A stretch of 64,000 nucleotides of DNA from Lepas anatifera (lineage: Eukaryota > Arthropoda > Thecostraca > Lepadidae): contig JAOTON010000941.1 of assembly GCA_034440635.1 (NCBI GenBank), forward strand, positions 1-64,000, given 5' to 3'. Made by a program: the position numbers and the translations under genes. The number at the start of each line of letters is the position of its first letter. The stretch's first letter is position 1. The notes under the pieces are model-generated. The model was not told the DNA's origin and searched no databases. It worked only from the letters and a program-made list of their open reading frames with translations. Positions 35,841 to 48,018 of the stretch are shown here, piece after piece.

Positions 35841-37964
35841 GGTTAGGGCAGCTGCGTCAGCGCCTGGGACGGCAGAGGAGGGGGTGGCGGCAGGCGAAAT
35901 GGAGGTCATCGTAGGAGAGCAGTGCAGTCTTCCCGATATGTCCTGAAAACATTTGACTGATAAGTGATTGAACAGTAAACACCGAGCAATGCAATCTCTA
36001 CGTTAGGTTCGACACTTGTAATTTCAGGAAATGGGTGCTCAAAAGTCAGATTTGATAACCATTCCATGTGGATTATTGCAGTCATAAATCGGATACGAGC
36101 AGCTTTCTTAGTTTAAAAACCAATCAATTCATAATTGGCACGGAACCTCGGGACAGGTTTGCTGCAGTTTTTTAAATAGGAAGATGGAGATCAGATTCGG
36201 TGGAGGTTTAATTCCAAGGAAAAATGCGAATTAATGTTTACTGGCATGACAGAAGGAAAAATAGTTATTTCAGATACCGCCAGATAACTGTCTAGCTGTG
36301 TGTTTGTGTGCACCTACCGATTGGATTCGGGGGGGGGAGCACACCATGGTGGCAAGAAATAAATAATTTTCCATAGACACCAGATTTATACTGTGACACG
36401 TAAACCATTCAGCAAAATGGTTGAAAATATAGTTTAACTCATCATACATCCTGCTTAATTCTAGTGAGCTACACAGACTGAAGCAAAAAAAGCACAGGTA
36501 CAAATCAGGTTTACCAAACAATTTTAATATTTGAGTTGCAGGATATGCGATATAAAGTACATGCAACTAATATAAAAATTGATATTTCAGAAGCATAAAA
36601 GACAGGATATTCAAATTTTGACAATATTAATATTAAGCGCATGCAAATGTATCATGTATTATAACTTTAGGATGGCCTCCAGGAATGGTGCCGCCAGGTG
36701 AAGGCCGTGACGTTCATAAAACGGCCTCATGCCCCGCATCCGCCGTCGGGTCGAAAAGTCACCCTGTAACTACTGCAGAGGCCTCCATGGCTGAATTGAA
36801 ATCATCGGTGCGACGACGCGCAAGCCGGAGCCCCTGGGGTGCGTATGGCGCCCCGATGATCACAATGCGGGCCCCTCTCGGCAACGACTGAAAAGCCAGG
36901 TAATTGCTGTGCAAGCCGCTACAGCAGCGACAGTGGCCGACATGGGAGGCAGGAGTATATAACCTGTCCTGAGGTCCTTGCCCCCCAGCTAGAGGATCAC
37001 GGGCCAGCACGCCCCCGTGCCAGCACGTGGCCGAGGCAACAGCCTCGGCCAGCGTTCCGGCGCCGAGGGCGCGACGACCACCCCGGATCGCCTCTGGCGG
37101 CGAGCAGGATTACCCTCGAGGAATTCTCTCACTTCTTAGCTAGGTGTTCCACGGCCGCCCAGAGTGGCTATCGCGAAAGAAGGGCATCTGTAAAAAGGTG
37201 GCGCTGTCTTGAATTTCGCTTTTAAGCGTCGGACACAAAAAGTACCTCCAGCACAGCATGGACCACGACTAATGGATGGAAATTTACTTTGGCTGGCTGC
37301 ACAGCTTCACACCATATTAAAAATATTATTTAATGTTTAATATTCAACGGTGATATTCTTCCAGAGCAAAGACAATTACAAAACAACTCTCCAAAGGGGT
37401 TGTACGAAATAATTGTAGGTGTCTATTGAGTTCGCATTTCGAACTTTGGTCCGCATGCGAACTTTTCCCGCCAAACAGTTCGCATTTGGTTCGCATTTCA
37501 AACAGTTCGCTTGTTGCTCGGGTGAGCTGCATGCAGACGATCGCCGATGTAACGAGGCTTCCATTTATCGGTGCCAAACCAGTGGTCTTCCTTGCCAACT
37601 CTGCCGCTTCCTTAACGCTGTGAACAACACACTCAGAGGAATATTAACCCTTTTTACATGTTTTTGTTTACCATATGACCGGTCTTTTGGGCATTCATTA
37701 TCCTCAGGAACCTAGGTTTTGATAACCTCAACCAGGAGATTCGCTGCCGATTTTCGAGTTGCAGCAGAGCCACGGTGGGGGCCAAACGCAAAACCCCTCA
37801 TTCACCTTACTAGCAATTTCCATTGCTATTTCTGGAAGAATTGGGGACGTCACCTCAGGTCTTCTACGTAGAGTTTGTTGGCGACCCTCTATAATAAATT
37901 ACTGACAAACACTGGAGGGGAGAATACGGACTTAGTTCTTCCAATTTTCGGTTATGTTTTTAAC

Positions 37965-38900
37965 AAATGCAGAACTCTCCTGCTTAAATCATACAGTTAT
38001 CACACCAGTCTTCAAATCAGGGGACCCATCAAATTTAAATAGCTAATGAACAATTGCTCTTTAACGTACTATCTCAAGTCTTTGAAAAAATTGTTAATTT
38101 CCAGATGGTTCACTGTCCGAATTGGCACAACATTTTGTACTCGCATCAATTTGGGTTCAGAAAAACATAGTACCTACATGCCGGTCGATCTTCATTATGA
38201 TCTTACCTCTTCATTACAAGAAATTAAATAATTTACCTCGATCTATTGAAGGCTTTTGACACCGTAAATCATGGCATTTTGCCCAAAAAGCTATATGGCT
38301 TTCAGGACTTGTCCAATGATTAAAGGACACAGTGAAATTTAACAGTATCTGTTCACAAAATCGTCACACACTTAAAATGGGCGTACCACAGGGCTCTATT
38401 GTTAGGCCCCTTATATTTCTCCTCTATATTAGTGACATACAGCTTAGCTCGTTGGCCCCGAAATTTTTACTTTTCGATGATGATACTGCTCTCGTATATA
38501 CGACTGACAATATTGATCAACTACAAAGTATAACTACAAATAGCCTACAAGGAGTATATAATTGTCTGGTGGGAAATCACCTCACGCTGAACGCTAATAA
38601 ATATGTCTACCAGCTATACCATTTCTCTGAACCTGCCTCTCAGATTCAGATTATAATTAATAATAGTATTATTCAAATATGTCTTAGTGCTAAATACCTT
38701 GGGATAACTATTCACGAGGATCTAAAGTGGATATCTCATAAAAAACACAGAACACACAATCGCCCGGAACATATAGCTGATAAACCGGACCAAATGTATT
38801 CTGGATTCAAGAAACATACTCATGCTCTATAACTCATTTATACTCCCATAACTTAATAACTGCTCCGAACTCTGTGGAGTAACGTACTCCCCCTCGGCTG
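37965..38900 (+). pseudogene. LINE reverse-transcriptase fragment, unit 3 (catalytic motif changed)
   Basis: The open frame 38332-38832 contains GVPQGSIVRPLIFLLYISDI. The catalytic FADD box reads FDDD here, and upstream parts are broken as in the other units. It is inactive. Confidence 0.85.
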
Positions 38901-39229
38901 ACTAGACGTATAACTCTCCAAAAGAAAATGATTAATACAATTGCTAAGGTCGGCGTTCGTGATCACACATCGAACCTTTTGAAGCAATTACAAATTCTGC
39001 AATTTCAGGACAAACTAGTTTGAATATTTGCATTAAAAGTTGTACGCATTGCTCCCAACACGTAATAATTTGTTCTACTTTAGGCAGTATTCCAATGCAG
39101 TGACATCTTTATCTCTCTGAATATGCATGCTCAATAACACGCAGCAGGTCGTCTTAGTGCATTTCAATTGTCAATCTCTTAACCTTTCCTCAATACTTAA
39201 AAATCAAGAACGGTTCTATTTTGTATACG

Positions 39230-39625
39230 ACCATTTTGACAAATGACGCACTGAATCTCTCCTCGCCACCAGCGGCTGAGGCGGCACAGACACGGGTGCA
39301 AACGCGGGTCTAGACACTAGTGTAGACACTGGCGGCGACACGGGTGCAGACGCTGGCACAACCAGCGGCCGCAGCGGCTCCAGGGCTGGTGCAGACACAG
39401 TCACAGCCAGCGGCGGCGCCGGGGTCGGTGCAGATGCTGTCCCAGCCAGCGGTGGCAGCGGCGGGGTTGGTGCAGGTGCTATCACAGCCAGCGGCGGCGC
39501 CGGGGTTGGTGCAGGTGCTGCCAAAACCAGCGGCGGGGTTGGTGCAGATGCTGTCACAGCCAGCGGCGGCGCCGGGGCTGGTGCAGACGCTGTCGCAGCC
39601 AGCGGCTGCGCGACGCCGGGGTTAG
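39230..39625. repeat. GC-rich minisatellite, unit 3 (expanded)
   Basis: About seven repeats of roughly 36-45 bases (GGTGCAGATGCTGTCACAGC type) lie between the same flanks as in units 1 and 2. The minus strand reads open for 113 residues as an Ala/Pro/Thr/Val-rich repeat. Confidence 0.85.
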
Positions 39626-41094
39626 GGCAGCTGCGTCAGCGCCTGGGACGGCAGAGGAGGGGGTGGCGGCAGGCGAAATGGAGGTCATCGTAGGAGAGCA
39701 GTGCAGTCTTCCCAATATGTCCTGAAAACATTTGACTGACAAGTGATTGAACAGTAAACACCGAGCAATGCAATCTCTACGTTAGGTTGACACTTGTAAT
39801 TTCAGGAAATGGGTGCTCAAAAGTCAAGATTTGATACACATCCCGTGTGGATTATTGCAGTCATAAATCGGATACGTGTAGCTTTCTTAGTTTAAAAACC
39901 AATCGATTCATAATTGGCACGGAAACTCGGGACAGGTTTACTGCAAATATATTTTTAAAGAGGAAGATGGAGATCAGATTCGCTGGAGGTTTAATTCCAG
40001 GGAAAATGCGAATTGATGTCTACTGGCATGACAGAGGGAAAAATAGTTATTTCAGATACCGCCAGATAACTGTCTAGCTGTGTGTTTGTGTGCACGTACC
40101 GATTAAATTCGGGGGGGAGCATATAGACACCATGGTGGCAAGAAATAAATAATTTTCCATAGACACCTGATTTATACTGTGACGTGTACACCATTCAGCA
40201 AAATGGTTGAAAATATAGTTTAAGTCATTATACATCCTGCTTAATTCTAGTGAGCTACACAGACTGAAGCAAAAATAACACAGGTACAAATCAGGTTTAC
40301 CAAACAATTTTAATATTTATGTATAACTCCTAGTGTATACAAATGATCAAGTGTTTTGTTTTACTGAGTTGCAGGATATGCGATATAAAGTACATGCAAG
40401 TAATATAAAAATTGATATTTCAGAAGCATAAAAGACAGGATATTCAACATTTGACAATATTAATATTAAGCGCATGCAAATGTATCATGTATTATACCTT
40501 GAGGATGGCCTCCAGGAATGGTGCCGCCAGGTGAAGGTCGTGACGTTCATAGAACGGCCTCACGCCCCCGACCTCCGCCGTCGGGTCGAAAAGTCACCCC
40601 GTAACGGCTGCGGTGGCATCCATGGCCGAATTGAAATCATCGGCGCGACGACGCGCAAGCCGGAGCCCCGGGGTGCGTATGGCGCCCCGATGATCACAAT
40701 GCGGGCCCCTCTCGGCAACGACTGAAAAGCCAGGTAATTGCTGTGCAAGCCGCTACAGCAGCGACAGTGGCCGACATGGGAGGCAGGAGGATATAACCTG
40801 TCCTAAGGTCATTGCCCCCAGCTAGAGGATCACGGGCCAGCACGCCCCCGTGCCAGCACGTGGCCGAGGCAACAGCCTCGGCCAGCGTTCCGGCGCCGAG
40901 GGCGCGACAACCACCCCGGATCGCCTCTGGCGGCGAGCAGGATTACCCTCGAGGAATTCTCTCACTTCTTAGCTAGGTGTTCCACGGCCGCCCAGAGTGG
41001 CTATCGCCAAAGAAGGGCATCTGTAAAAAGGTGGCGCTGTCTTGAATTTCGCTTTTAAGCGTCGGACACAAAAAGTACCTCCAGCACAGCATGG

Positions 41095-41982
41095 ACCACA
41101 ACTAATGGATGAAAATTTACTTTGGCTGGCTGCACAGCTTCACACCATATTAAAAATATTGTTTAATGTTTAATATTCAACGGTGATTTTCTTCCAGAGC
41201 AAAGACAATTACAAAACAACTCTCCAAAGGGGTTGTACGAAGTAATCAGAGGTGTCTCTTGAGTTCGCATTTCGATCTTTGGTCCACATGCGAACTTTTC
41301 CCGCCAAACAGGTCCCATTTGGTTCGCATTTCACTTAACAGTTCGCTTTTCGCTCGGGTGAGCTGAATGCAGACGATCGCCGATGTAACGAGGCTTCCAT
41401 TTATCGGTGCCAAACCAGTGGTCTTCCTTGGCAACTCTGCCGCTTCTCCTTAACACCATGAGCAACACACTCAGAGAATTATTGACCCATTTTACATGTT
41501 TTACCATATGACCGGTCTTTTGGGCATTCATTATCCTCAGCAACCTAAGTTTTGATAACCGCAACCAGGAGATTCGCTGCCGATTTTTGAGTTGCAGCAT
41601 AGCCACGGTGGGGGCGAAACGCAAAAACCCCCATGTACATTACTAGCAATTTCCATCGCTATTTGCGGAAGAATTGGGGACCTCACCTCAGGTCTTCTAC
41701 ATGGAGTTTGGTGGCGACTCTATAATAAATTCATCTCGCGGCCCCGAAATTTTTACTTTTCGCTGCTGATACTGCTCTCGTATATACGCCTGACAATATT
41801 GATCAACTACAAAGTATAACTACAAATAGGCTACAAGGAGTGTATAATCATCTGGTGGGAAACCGTCTCACGCTGAACGCTAAGAAATATGTCTACCAGC
41901 TATACCATTTCTCTGAACCTGCCTTTCAGATGCAGATTTCAATAAATAATATCATTATTCAAAGATGTTTTAGTGCTAAAGA
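41095..41982 (+). repeat. Partial macrosatellite unit 4 with internal deletion
   Basis: It matches the unit start through about 41730, where CTATAATAAATTCA jumps directly to the RT block CGGCCCCGAAATTTTTAC. The RT box reads FAADTALVY, so one catalytic Asp is lost. Homology stops at TTTTAGTGCTAAA, followed by three short GACTTTAAA repeats. Confidence 0.85.
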
Positions 41983-42874
41983 CTTTAAAGACTTTAAAGA
42001 CTGTATAGAAAATAAAAAATGAGATATTGTCACGTGATTTCCAGTTCTATTATGGCCTAATGAAAAATAATCAAAGCCAAAAATAGTCTAGATCTTTTTA
42101 CCTATCCCGTTATCGACTAGCAATACATTTCTAGTTTTTTGGTAAGAATTCAAACCATTTTCACCAAGAGTATTGTTATTTATATTTGCAGATGTTTCGG
42201 CTTTTTATCGCATTTAGAAAAAATATATTTAGAAAAGCACAAACAGTGCCCTGATATCAAACAACCACACTTATCTATGCCTCGATAGCTTTGGATCACC
42301 TATTTGAGGACACAAAAGAGACGAGCTATTTAGATCATTATGGACTCCTTTGCAGCAATAGTAATCGATTCAGGGAAAGGATGGTCACGATAAGTCTATC
42401 TGTCTTTCGAGGCCTAAAATATAGTTTCAGGTTGATTGCAAGTTCCATCTATTTGATCCTCAACTTTGTGATGCCGAGGAGGCCCTGCTTGCTGTTGATC
42501 CTGAGCATCAGTTTGGTGTGCTGGGGTGGGCTCATCGCCTGATAAAACCATTCCTCTTCCAGCACTACAGACAGAATTGGCAGCTGTCATTTGCTTTCCA
42601 GACGTGGCAGACGAAGTGCTCTACCTCCATGTAGTAGTTTATTTTGTCTGAGATCCATTCAACATGGTTTTTCACCCGACACGTCAAGTTGTTTAAAACG
42701 AAATCTAAAAGTGGGTACAAGACTCATCACACCGTCATTCACGCATTCGTAAGGAAATCTATCAACAAGCTCAGAGACATAAAAACAGTAAATTTTCCTA
42801 AAATAAAAGCCCTAGACGTAGCGAGACACTTAAAAACCTAACCATGAAATGACATGTGTTAAGAAGAATCGCTA
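41983..42874. other. Gene-free stretch right of the tandem array
   Basis: After short GACTTTAAA repeats there is AT-rich sequence. Open frames at 42291-42542 and 42644-42841 (+) have no recognised motif. Confidence 0.4.
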
Positions 42875-43123
42875 TCACCGTGACAATAAAATAGCTCTCA
42901 CTGCGGCACGAAACGGCAGAGTCCCATTGATGTTCAGCTCGTTATACATCTGAACTCCTCGGTAGTTGAGTCTTCTCCGGCCTGCTTCAGTTCTAATTCG
43001 CGGCAGGGTGAGATTTTGCGACCGGCGCGTGTCGTGCTCGTGAAGGACATTGGCAGCTGCTCCGATGGTTTCTGCCATGTACACCGGCGTGCCGGTGGTT
43101 ACAGCCGAGTGTAGCGCACATAC
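42875..43123 (-). pseudogene. C-terminal end of the interrupted LINE
   Basis: The frame reads VCALHSAVTTGTPVYMAE, then HDTRRSQNLTLPRIRTE and GRRRLNYRGVQ, matching the C-terminal region of the 28.2-kb LINE. It joins in register with the LINE part that stops at 48019, where IEYHT is the last conserved string. The aligned family copy reads EYQTTYAVRRILMTG. Confidence 0.85.
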
Positions 43124-43365
43124 TAGCCGTTTTCACAACGTGAATAAATTGAAATCAACCTTGGGTGTCTTTTGGTAGTTTTTTAAACATTTCCCAAGCC
43201 AAAAAAACAGCGTTCATTTCAGTGAAACTCTAGAAGTTTGACAAATATGCTTACCCAAAATTGAAAGCAATGAACCTAAATATCTTGATTCTGAGCTTTT
43301 CCTGGCATTAAATTCAATAGATAAATCTAAATTAATGGATATATATTTTGGAAATATCCCAAGAT

Positions 43366-43425
43366 CTTGGGTGTCTTTTTGAAAAAACCGACCTCCAGGG
43401 TCGGTTTTTTCAAAAGACACCCAAG
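43366..43425. repeat. 60-base near-perfect palindrome
   Basis: Arms CTTGGGTGTCTTTTTG...AACCGACC and GGTCGG...CAAAAGACACCCAAG pair over 27-28 bases with a 5-base centre and a single T/A indel. The outer part repeats the TTGGGTGTCTTTT word found just inside both ends of the host element. Confidence 0.9.
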
Positions 43426-43870
43426 CCTCTAGATCCCGTCTTTTCGGTCTCCAGATTTGTCTGGAGAGATTTTTCAGAGGCTTCCATATGCAGGAGCGAA
43501 TTTTGAGGTCGGTGATTTATGCAGGACTTGCCCGCTTGACGTCACTGCCTACGTCATAGCCAAGAACCAATCATCGGACAGTATTCTGGGAGCAGCATGG
43601 CCGCGTTCAAGGCCCGGAGAGAGAGAGGTCGCGTTCGGGGAACGTGTTCGGGAAAAGTTTGTTCTCTAATGTTTCTCTTCTCACGGTATATGAGCTACGA
43701 TCGTTATTTTACGTGTGTTTAGGAACAAAAGTTAAATATTTGATTGAAATTATTTGATCGTTACCAATTTTTTTTGCGGCAGTCAGGGAGACATTTTCCC
43801 ATCACCATACAGATCGGGGGTCAGTTAAAGGGGCAGATGCCCCTCCTATCGACCATCTGTGCCCCTGAAT

Positions 43871-44116
43871 CATAGGCGGATCCAGGATAGCCGATCGGGG
43901 CACCTTTCCGGGTTGGCATCATCCAGACCAGGAGGGTGCCACTTTTGACCAAAAAACTATGAGGTGGGCGCCAAATCATATCGGTGGGCGCCGATTTTCA
44001 CATCCTGGGGAGGGTAGGGGTGAGAACCGACATTTCAGGGCAGCGCTGTGACCATTTTAGGGGCGCCGAGCGTCAATCGGAGGGACACGTACCCCACCCC
44101 CTGGATTCTGCTTATG
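43871..44116. mobile_element. hAT-type MITE, inverted copy, with near-perfect 8-bp duplication
   Basis: It runs from CATAGGCGGATCCAGG to CCTGGATTCTGCTTATG, the 11.6-kb family in reverse orientation (GCCGATCGGGGCACC near the left). The flanks are CCCTGAAT (43863-43870) and CCCTGGAT (44117-44124), 7 of 8 identical. It is nested in the 4.9-kb element. Confidence 0.85.
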
Positions 44117-44515
44117 CCCTGGATGGTTACGGTGCCGCCTGAAGGGTTGATGGCGCCCCTGAAATATCGCTTTTCACCTTTTCTCCAAAGATGCGAAAAT
44201 CGGCGCCCATTGTTAGGATTTTGCGCCCGCCTGAAATATTTTGCCGGTCCAAGGTGGCGCCCCCTGGTCCGGATGGCGCCCCCGGGAAGGCCTAGACGGC
44301 GCCGACATTGCCGATCGGGGGCACCTTTCCAGTGGGTGCCACTTCTTGCCTGCAAAACTTTTCAGGTGGGCGCAAAATCCTATCGGTGGGCGCCGATTCT
44401 CGCATTCTAGGGGGATGGGAAGCGACATTTCAGGGGGCGCTATTCAACTTTCAGGTGGTTGCCATGACCATTTCAGATGGCGCCGAGGGTCCATCCTAAC
44501 CCCCCCAAGATCCGT
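44117..44515. mobile_element. Head-to-head pair of partial MITE copies
   Basis: A forward-orientation partial copy (44120-44300, with GGCGCCCATTGTTAGGATT and GGCGCCCCCTGGTCCGG) meets a reverse-orientation copy (44300-44515, with GCCGATCGGGGGCACC and ending AAGATCCG). The result is an imperfect inverted repeat of the GGCGCC-rich family. Confidence 0.7.
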
Positions 44516-45040
44516 GTACGCGAGGTGACGGAACTAGTGATGTGGGAGGTGACGGCACTGGTGAGGCGAAGGTGACGGCACTGGCAAGGCCGGAGGCGGG
44601 AGGCGACGGTGTTCGTGTGGCGCGAGGCGATGGATAGTTGGGGGAGGGAGGTGGGGGAGACCATGACGCCGTAGACTGCACATCGGCTCATCGAACAGTT
44701 GAGGCATCTCCTCCGTCGATATATCGCCGGTGTCACGTTCACGAGTGTGTCGAGGACTGACTGAATCAGAGGGGGCCACCGCTGTTCCAAGGAGCCGCCG
44801 CAGGCCCGGGTTGGGCGGTCGCTGCCGCTGGCCCGGGTTGGGCCTCAGTTACCCAGGCGACTACCGTTGCCGCAGGCCCAGGTGGGGAAGCCGCCGGCGC
44901 CGAATAACTTCTCACAATGCGGCGACCGGCAAGTTGCCGCGCAATCTCCAGTAGGCGGCAACTCCATCGGCCATAGCTTACCAAACATACATAGGGTTTG
45001 TACGTCAACATGGTGAAATGGGCAGTGTGCGTCTGTGAAG
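44516..45040. repeat. GC-rich low-copy repeats
   Basis: GGTGACGGCACTGG recurs around 44525-44590. GCAGGCCCGGGTTGGG-like units recur three times at 44800-44890. Open frames across it are repeat-driven, and no gene is recognised. Confidence 0.6.
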
Positions 45041-46000
45041 TTAACACGCGCCCCGCAGGGGTGAAATTCGCCCCTCCTGGTTTTTTCCACATATATCTCA
45101 AAAACGAAGAGACGCAGAGCAACGAAACTTACAGTACCTTATTCCTAATCAATTTTACACATCTGACCAAATCTTTGAGTTAAGGTCATGTCTGGTCAAG
45201 GAGCTATTCAAGGTCAAGTGACCCGACATCAAAACCTAAAATTACGAGTTTGAAGCGGTGCCCAGGGAACATCAGCGAACCGATCACTTTGAAACTTCCA
45301 CAATATGATCTGCTATCTCGGAATTTCTATATTTTTTACCTAAGGTGGGGTCAATTTCTTGGTCACCCCATTATAAATAAGTCTATGATGAAAAATAGAA
45401 TGGGCTCGTTTTCAGTAAATATTGCATAGATAAAGCTGAAAATCCTCAAGCCGTCTATTCTTACCACGATCTTGAAAATTAAGTTGAGTTTTTAACCATC
45501 TGACCTCTCAAAGGTCATATCAGGTCACGGGAGCATAGAGTGATTATTTGGCCAATAACTGCTCATTGAATTTAGATAAAGCTCCAATTTTGCTTGCATT
45601 GTGCTTATATTGTCACGAGAAGTCGATTGATATGCAAAATGACGATACCGGGTCACTCTCTGACCCTGACCTAGCTCGAGGTCAAGTCATTTTCACTATT
45701 TGACCTAGGAAGGTCATATTATACATCATTCAATTCGCAGCGATGAGAGGAATCCAATGATGCATAAAGATTTGCTCTAGCTCCCCTGAGGGCAGATCTA
45801 GAGAGAGAAACGTACACTGCTCTGTTGTAAGCCTATGGAATCTTCTTTGACCTATGCTGACCTCAATATTGACTTGACATGAAAATTCTTCGTATAAAAT
45901 CGCTTCGTCTTGTCAAGAGCTTTCCAACACCACCCATAATTTTCCTTTAGTTTTCGTGGGGACCGAGATACGAAGGGGGGCGCGTCATGCAAGAGACCCC
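45041..46000. mobile_element. AGGTCA-rich TTAA-type element, copy 4
   Basis: The left end TTAACACGCGCCCCGCAGGG matches the family terminus. The interior has half-sites at 45185-45230, 45505-45535 and 45660-45720, and the family segment GGTCATATTATACATCATTC. The right end is decayed (GACCGAGATACGAAGGGGGG), with no clear TTAA. Confidence 0.65.
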
Positions 46001-47965
46001 AGCTGGGCATGTTAAAATGGTACAAGAATGGTAAAAACAGTGTACCTCAACTTCCCACCCTTTGCATAGAATTGTACCATCCACTGTATTTTCCTGGAGT
46101 AAATACGCAATAAATGTCAGCTGTAGATCTCTAATGTGCAAAGCCAAGCTTGCTGAAGCATGTGGGGTTGATTCACCCAGCATGTCAACCTCAAACTTTG
46201 GTTCACATCACTAGAAGCATGGGCGCCGAAAGCGGGGGGCATCTCCCCTGTTAGCCAACCAAAAGGATGCCCCTCCAAATTTTTGGTCCATTGCCATTCA
46301 TGCTGTCAGGTACCAAATATGCTCAAAATTCGCCTTCCCAGGTCAGAACCAGCTGGGGTCTGTCCCCCCTGTAAAAACTCTGTGACGGTGGCCCTAACTG
46401 GAAGGGGCGCCGATGTGAGGCATCATGTGACTTGCTGACACATGTAATTCACAAATGGTACCAAACTTAAGCCTGATACTGCACCACTTTAGAGCTTGAT
46501 ACTTTTAAGGTATCAAAGTATGAATCCCAAGAGCATGACAAAATTATCAACATCAGGAAACTCCTTTAGTTACTTCTTACTTATCTCAGGAAACCCAGTA
46601 TTTTTTTGGTAAATGAGCAATGCAGCCAACAAAGCTACGCCATCTTATTATGGTGAATTAGCATTAATGCCTGTAGGTATATTTTGAAAACAGGGATAAT
46701 CTGTACATATCCTGCATTTCATTTGGAACCACCTTGAAGCAAACCTCTTAAAATGACAAGAAAAGCCTGACCTGGCCTGAAAAGCAGATATAGCTCTATT
46801 TCAATAATAAACAAAGTATTTTGTATTGCTCAGTCAGCAAAGTATGGCAGCAGGCCAAATGAGTCGCACCAGCCACCTAAAATTCTCACACCGTCAGCCA
46901 CCAAAAATTAGCACCGATCCGCCATATACCAGGGAGAAAAGCGCACTCATTCCCACCCACACAATGCAATGCTACCTCTCTTATTAGGTAGTTAGGTGAG
47001 GACTTTTATAAGGCCCCTCCTATGTCATTATAACTATTTAGCCATTATTTGTTAGGTTTTCAGTGTCACCTTCCTCACACCAGTCTCAGAAATTTGCACC
47101 ACTCGCTCCTGTCGCCAAGGGCACTGGCACTGATGAGATATCGTTAAAAATGCCATACTTTGCACGCTAGTGTATTACTAGTTGCATAGCACATATACCC
47201 AAGCAAACCTGAGAAACCAAGATAAATTATAATTTTCCAGTAACGCCCACTTCAAGGTGAAAACTGCTTACAGTCAAAACACCCATACCCTGAATTAAGG
47301 ATACCAGACATCACCACTTAATTTTTATTTGAGGAGATGCTCAGACTACAAATAGCGGGGAAAACATGCAGTGGGACAAAATTTTGGACCTAATTCTTTG
47401 TCTTCAAATGATACTGCTCAAACAATTCGCCAAAAATTTAGCAAGTCTCAAAATTTGGGTGGATCCACACATTAATTGTAATGAGAATGCAATTAAAACA
47501 TCATTCAACCCCGAAAATTTGGCATAATATCTACCCTGATTTACATTTAGGGATTCCTCTGCCTGTCACCCTTTGTTTAGGACACCCCTGCTCGTATGCG
47601 AGTTGGTTACCTAGGTAATACACTTTTTCTCAATGTAATTGGAAACTTGCCTGAGTATTACACAAGCAGACGTTACCCTAATCCCTACTCCTTTTGTTTT
47701 GAGCTTATTACACAGCTAATATAGAAACTGAGAGAAAAACGACATGTAAATTGAAGCGACTGGGTAGCAGAAGCATAACTGATGCAAATTTCACTCATTA
47801 TACGACTTATTAAAGTTGAATTTCATTCTTTTTAATTCCGCAACACTCAACACAGGGAGCCCGGCGACTGTGAAGCACTGCCAGATGTGCCAGATAATTT
47901 ACTCAATAAATTCCCAAGACTCTTGTGAAATTCCGATAAATGGCAGCAATATTACAGTGCTACCA
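46001..47965. other. Gene-free interior of the 4.9-kb element
   Basis: AT-rich sequence without a recognisable reading frame. A G-rich patch at 46218-46250 and another at 46405-46420 could be decayed MITE ends, but I could not pair them. Confidence 0.4.
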
Positions 47966-48018
47966 AAAAACGTTTCAAAAAGACACCCAAGATTTAATTC
48001 ACGTTGTGAAAACGGCTA

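Larger units (their letters stand above)
33608..37261 (+). repeat. Macrosatellite unit 2 (about 3.65 kb)
   Basis: It has the same order of blocks as unit 1. Its main RT open frame (34609-35178) translates identically to that of unit 1 over 189 residues, pointing to very recent duplication, gene conversion or an assembly effect. The minisatellite is shorter, and the short conserved frame near 36.8 kb is frame-shifted. Confidence 0.9.
37262..41094 (+). repeat. Macrosatellite unit 3 (about 3.83 kb)
   Basis: This is the most diverged full unit. It has the longest minisatellite, a small extra insertion near 40.32-40.37 kb (absent from units 1 and 2), and altered TATA-like and RT catalytic motifs. 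Confidence 0.9.
43126..48016. mobile_element. 4.9-kb element with 20-bp perfect inverted termini and TA flanks, inserted in a LINE
   Basis: GCCGTTTTCACAACGTGAAT begins the element, and its exact reverse complement ends it. TA lies immediately outside each end (43124-43125, 48017-48018). Both ends then share TTGGGTGTCTTTT a little further in. A TA target and short inverted termini fit a Tc1/mariner-type or similar element, but no transposase is recognisable, so it is non-autonomous. The interior contains a hairpin, several MITE copies, a GC-rich block and an AGGTCA-type element, which probably inflated its size. Confidence 0.8.

Noticed and set aside
31873..39625. Ala/Pro/Thr-rich peptides encoded by the macrosatellite minisatellite
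   Set aside because: Length and frame vary with repeat copy number and no start context or conserved flanking protein is seen. Kept as a repeat rather than a gene.
33072..40748. Conserved 62-residue minus-strand frame in macrosatellite units as a real gene
   Set aside because: Frame-shifted in unit 2 and antisense to another open frame. Conservation is explained by recent duplication.
46205..46420. GGGCGCC patches that could be ends of another MITE
   Set aside because: The two patches do not form a convincing inverted pair and lack a target duplication.
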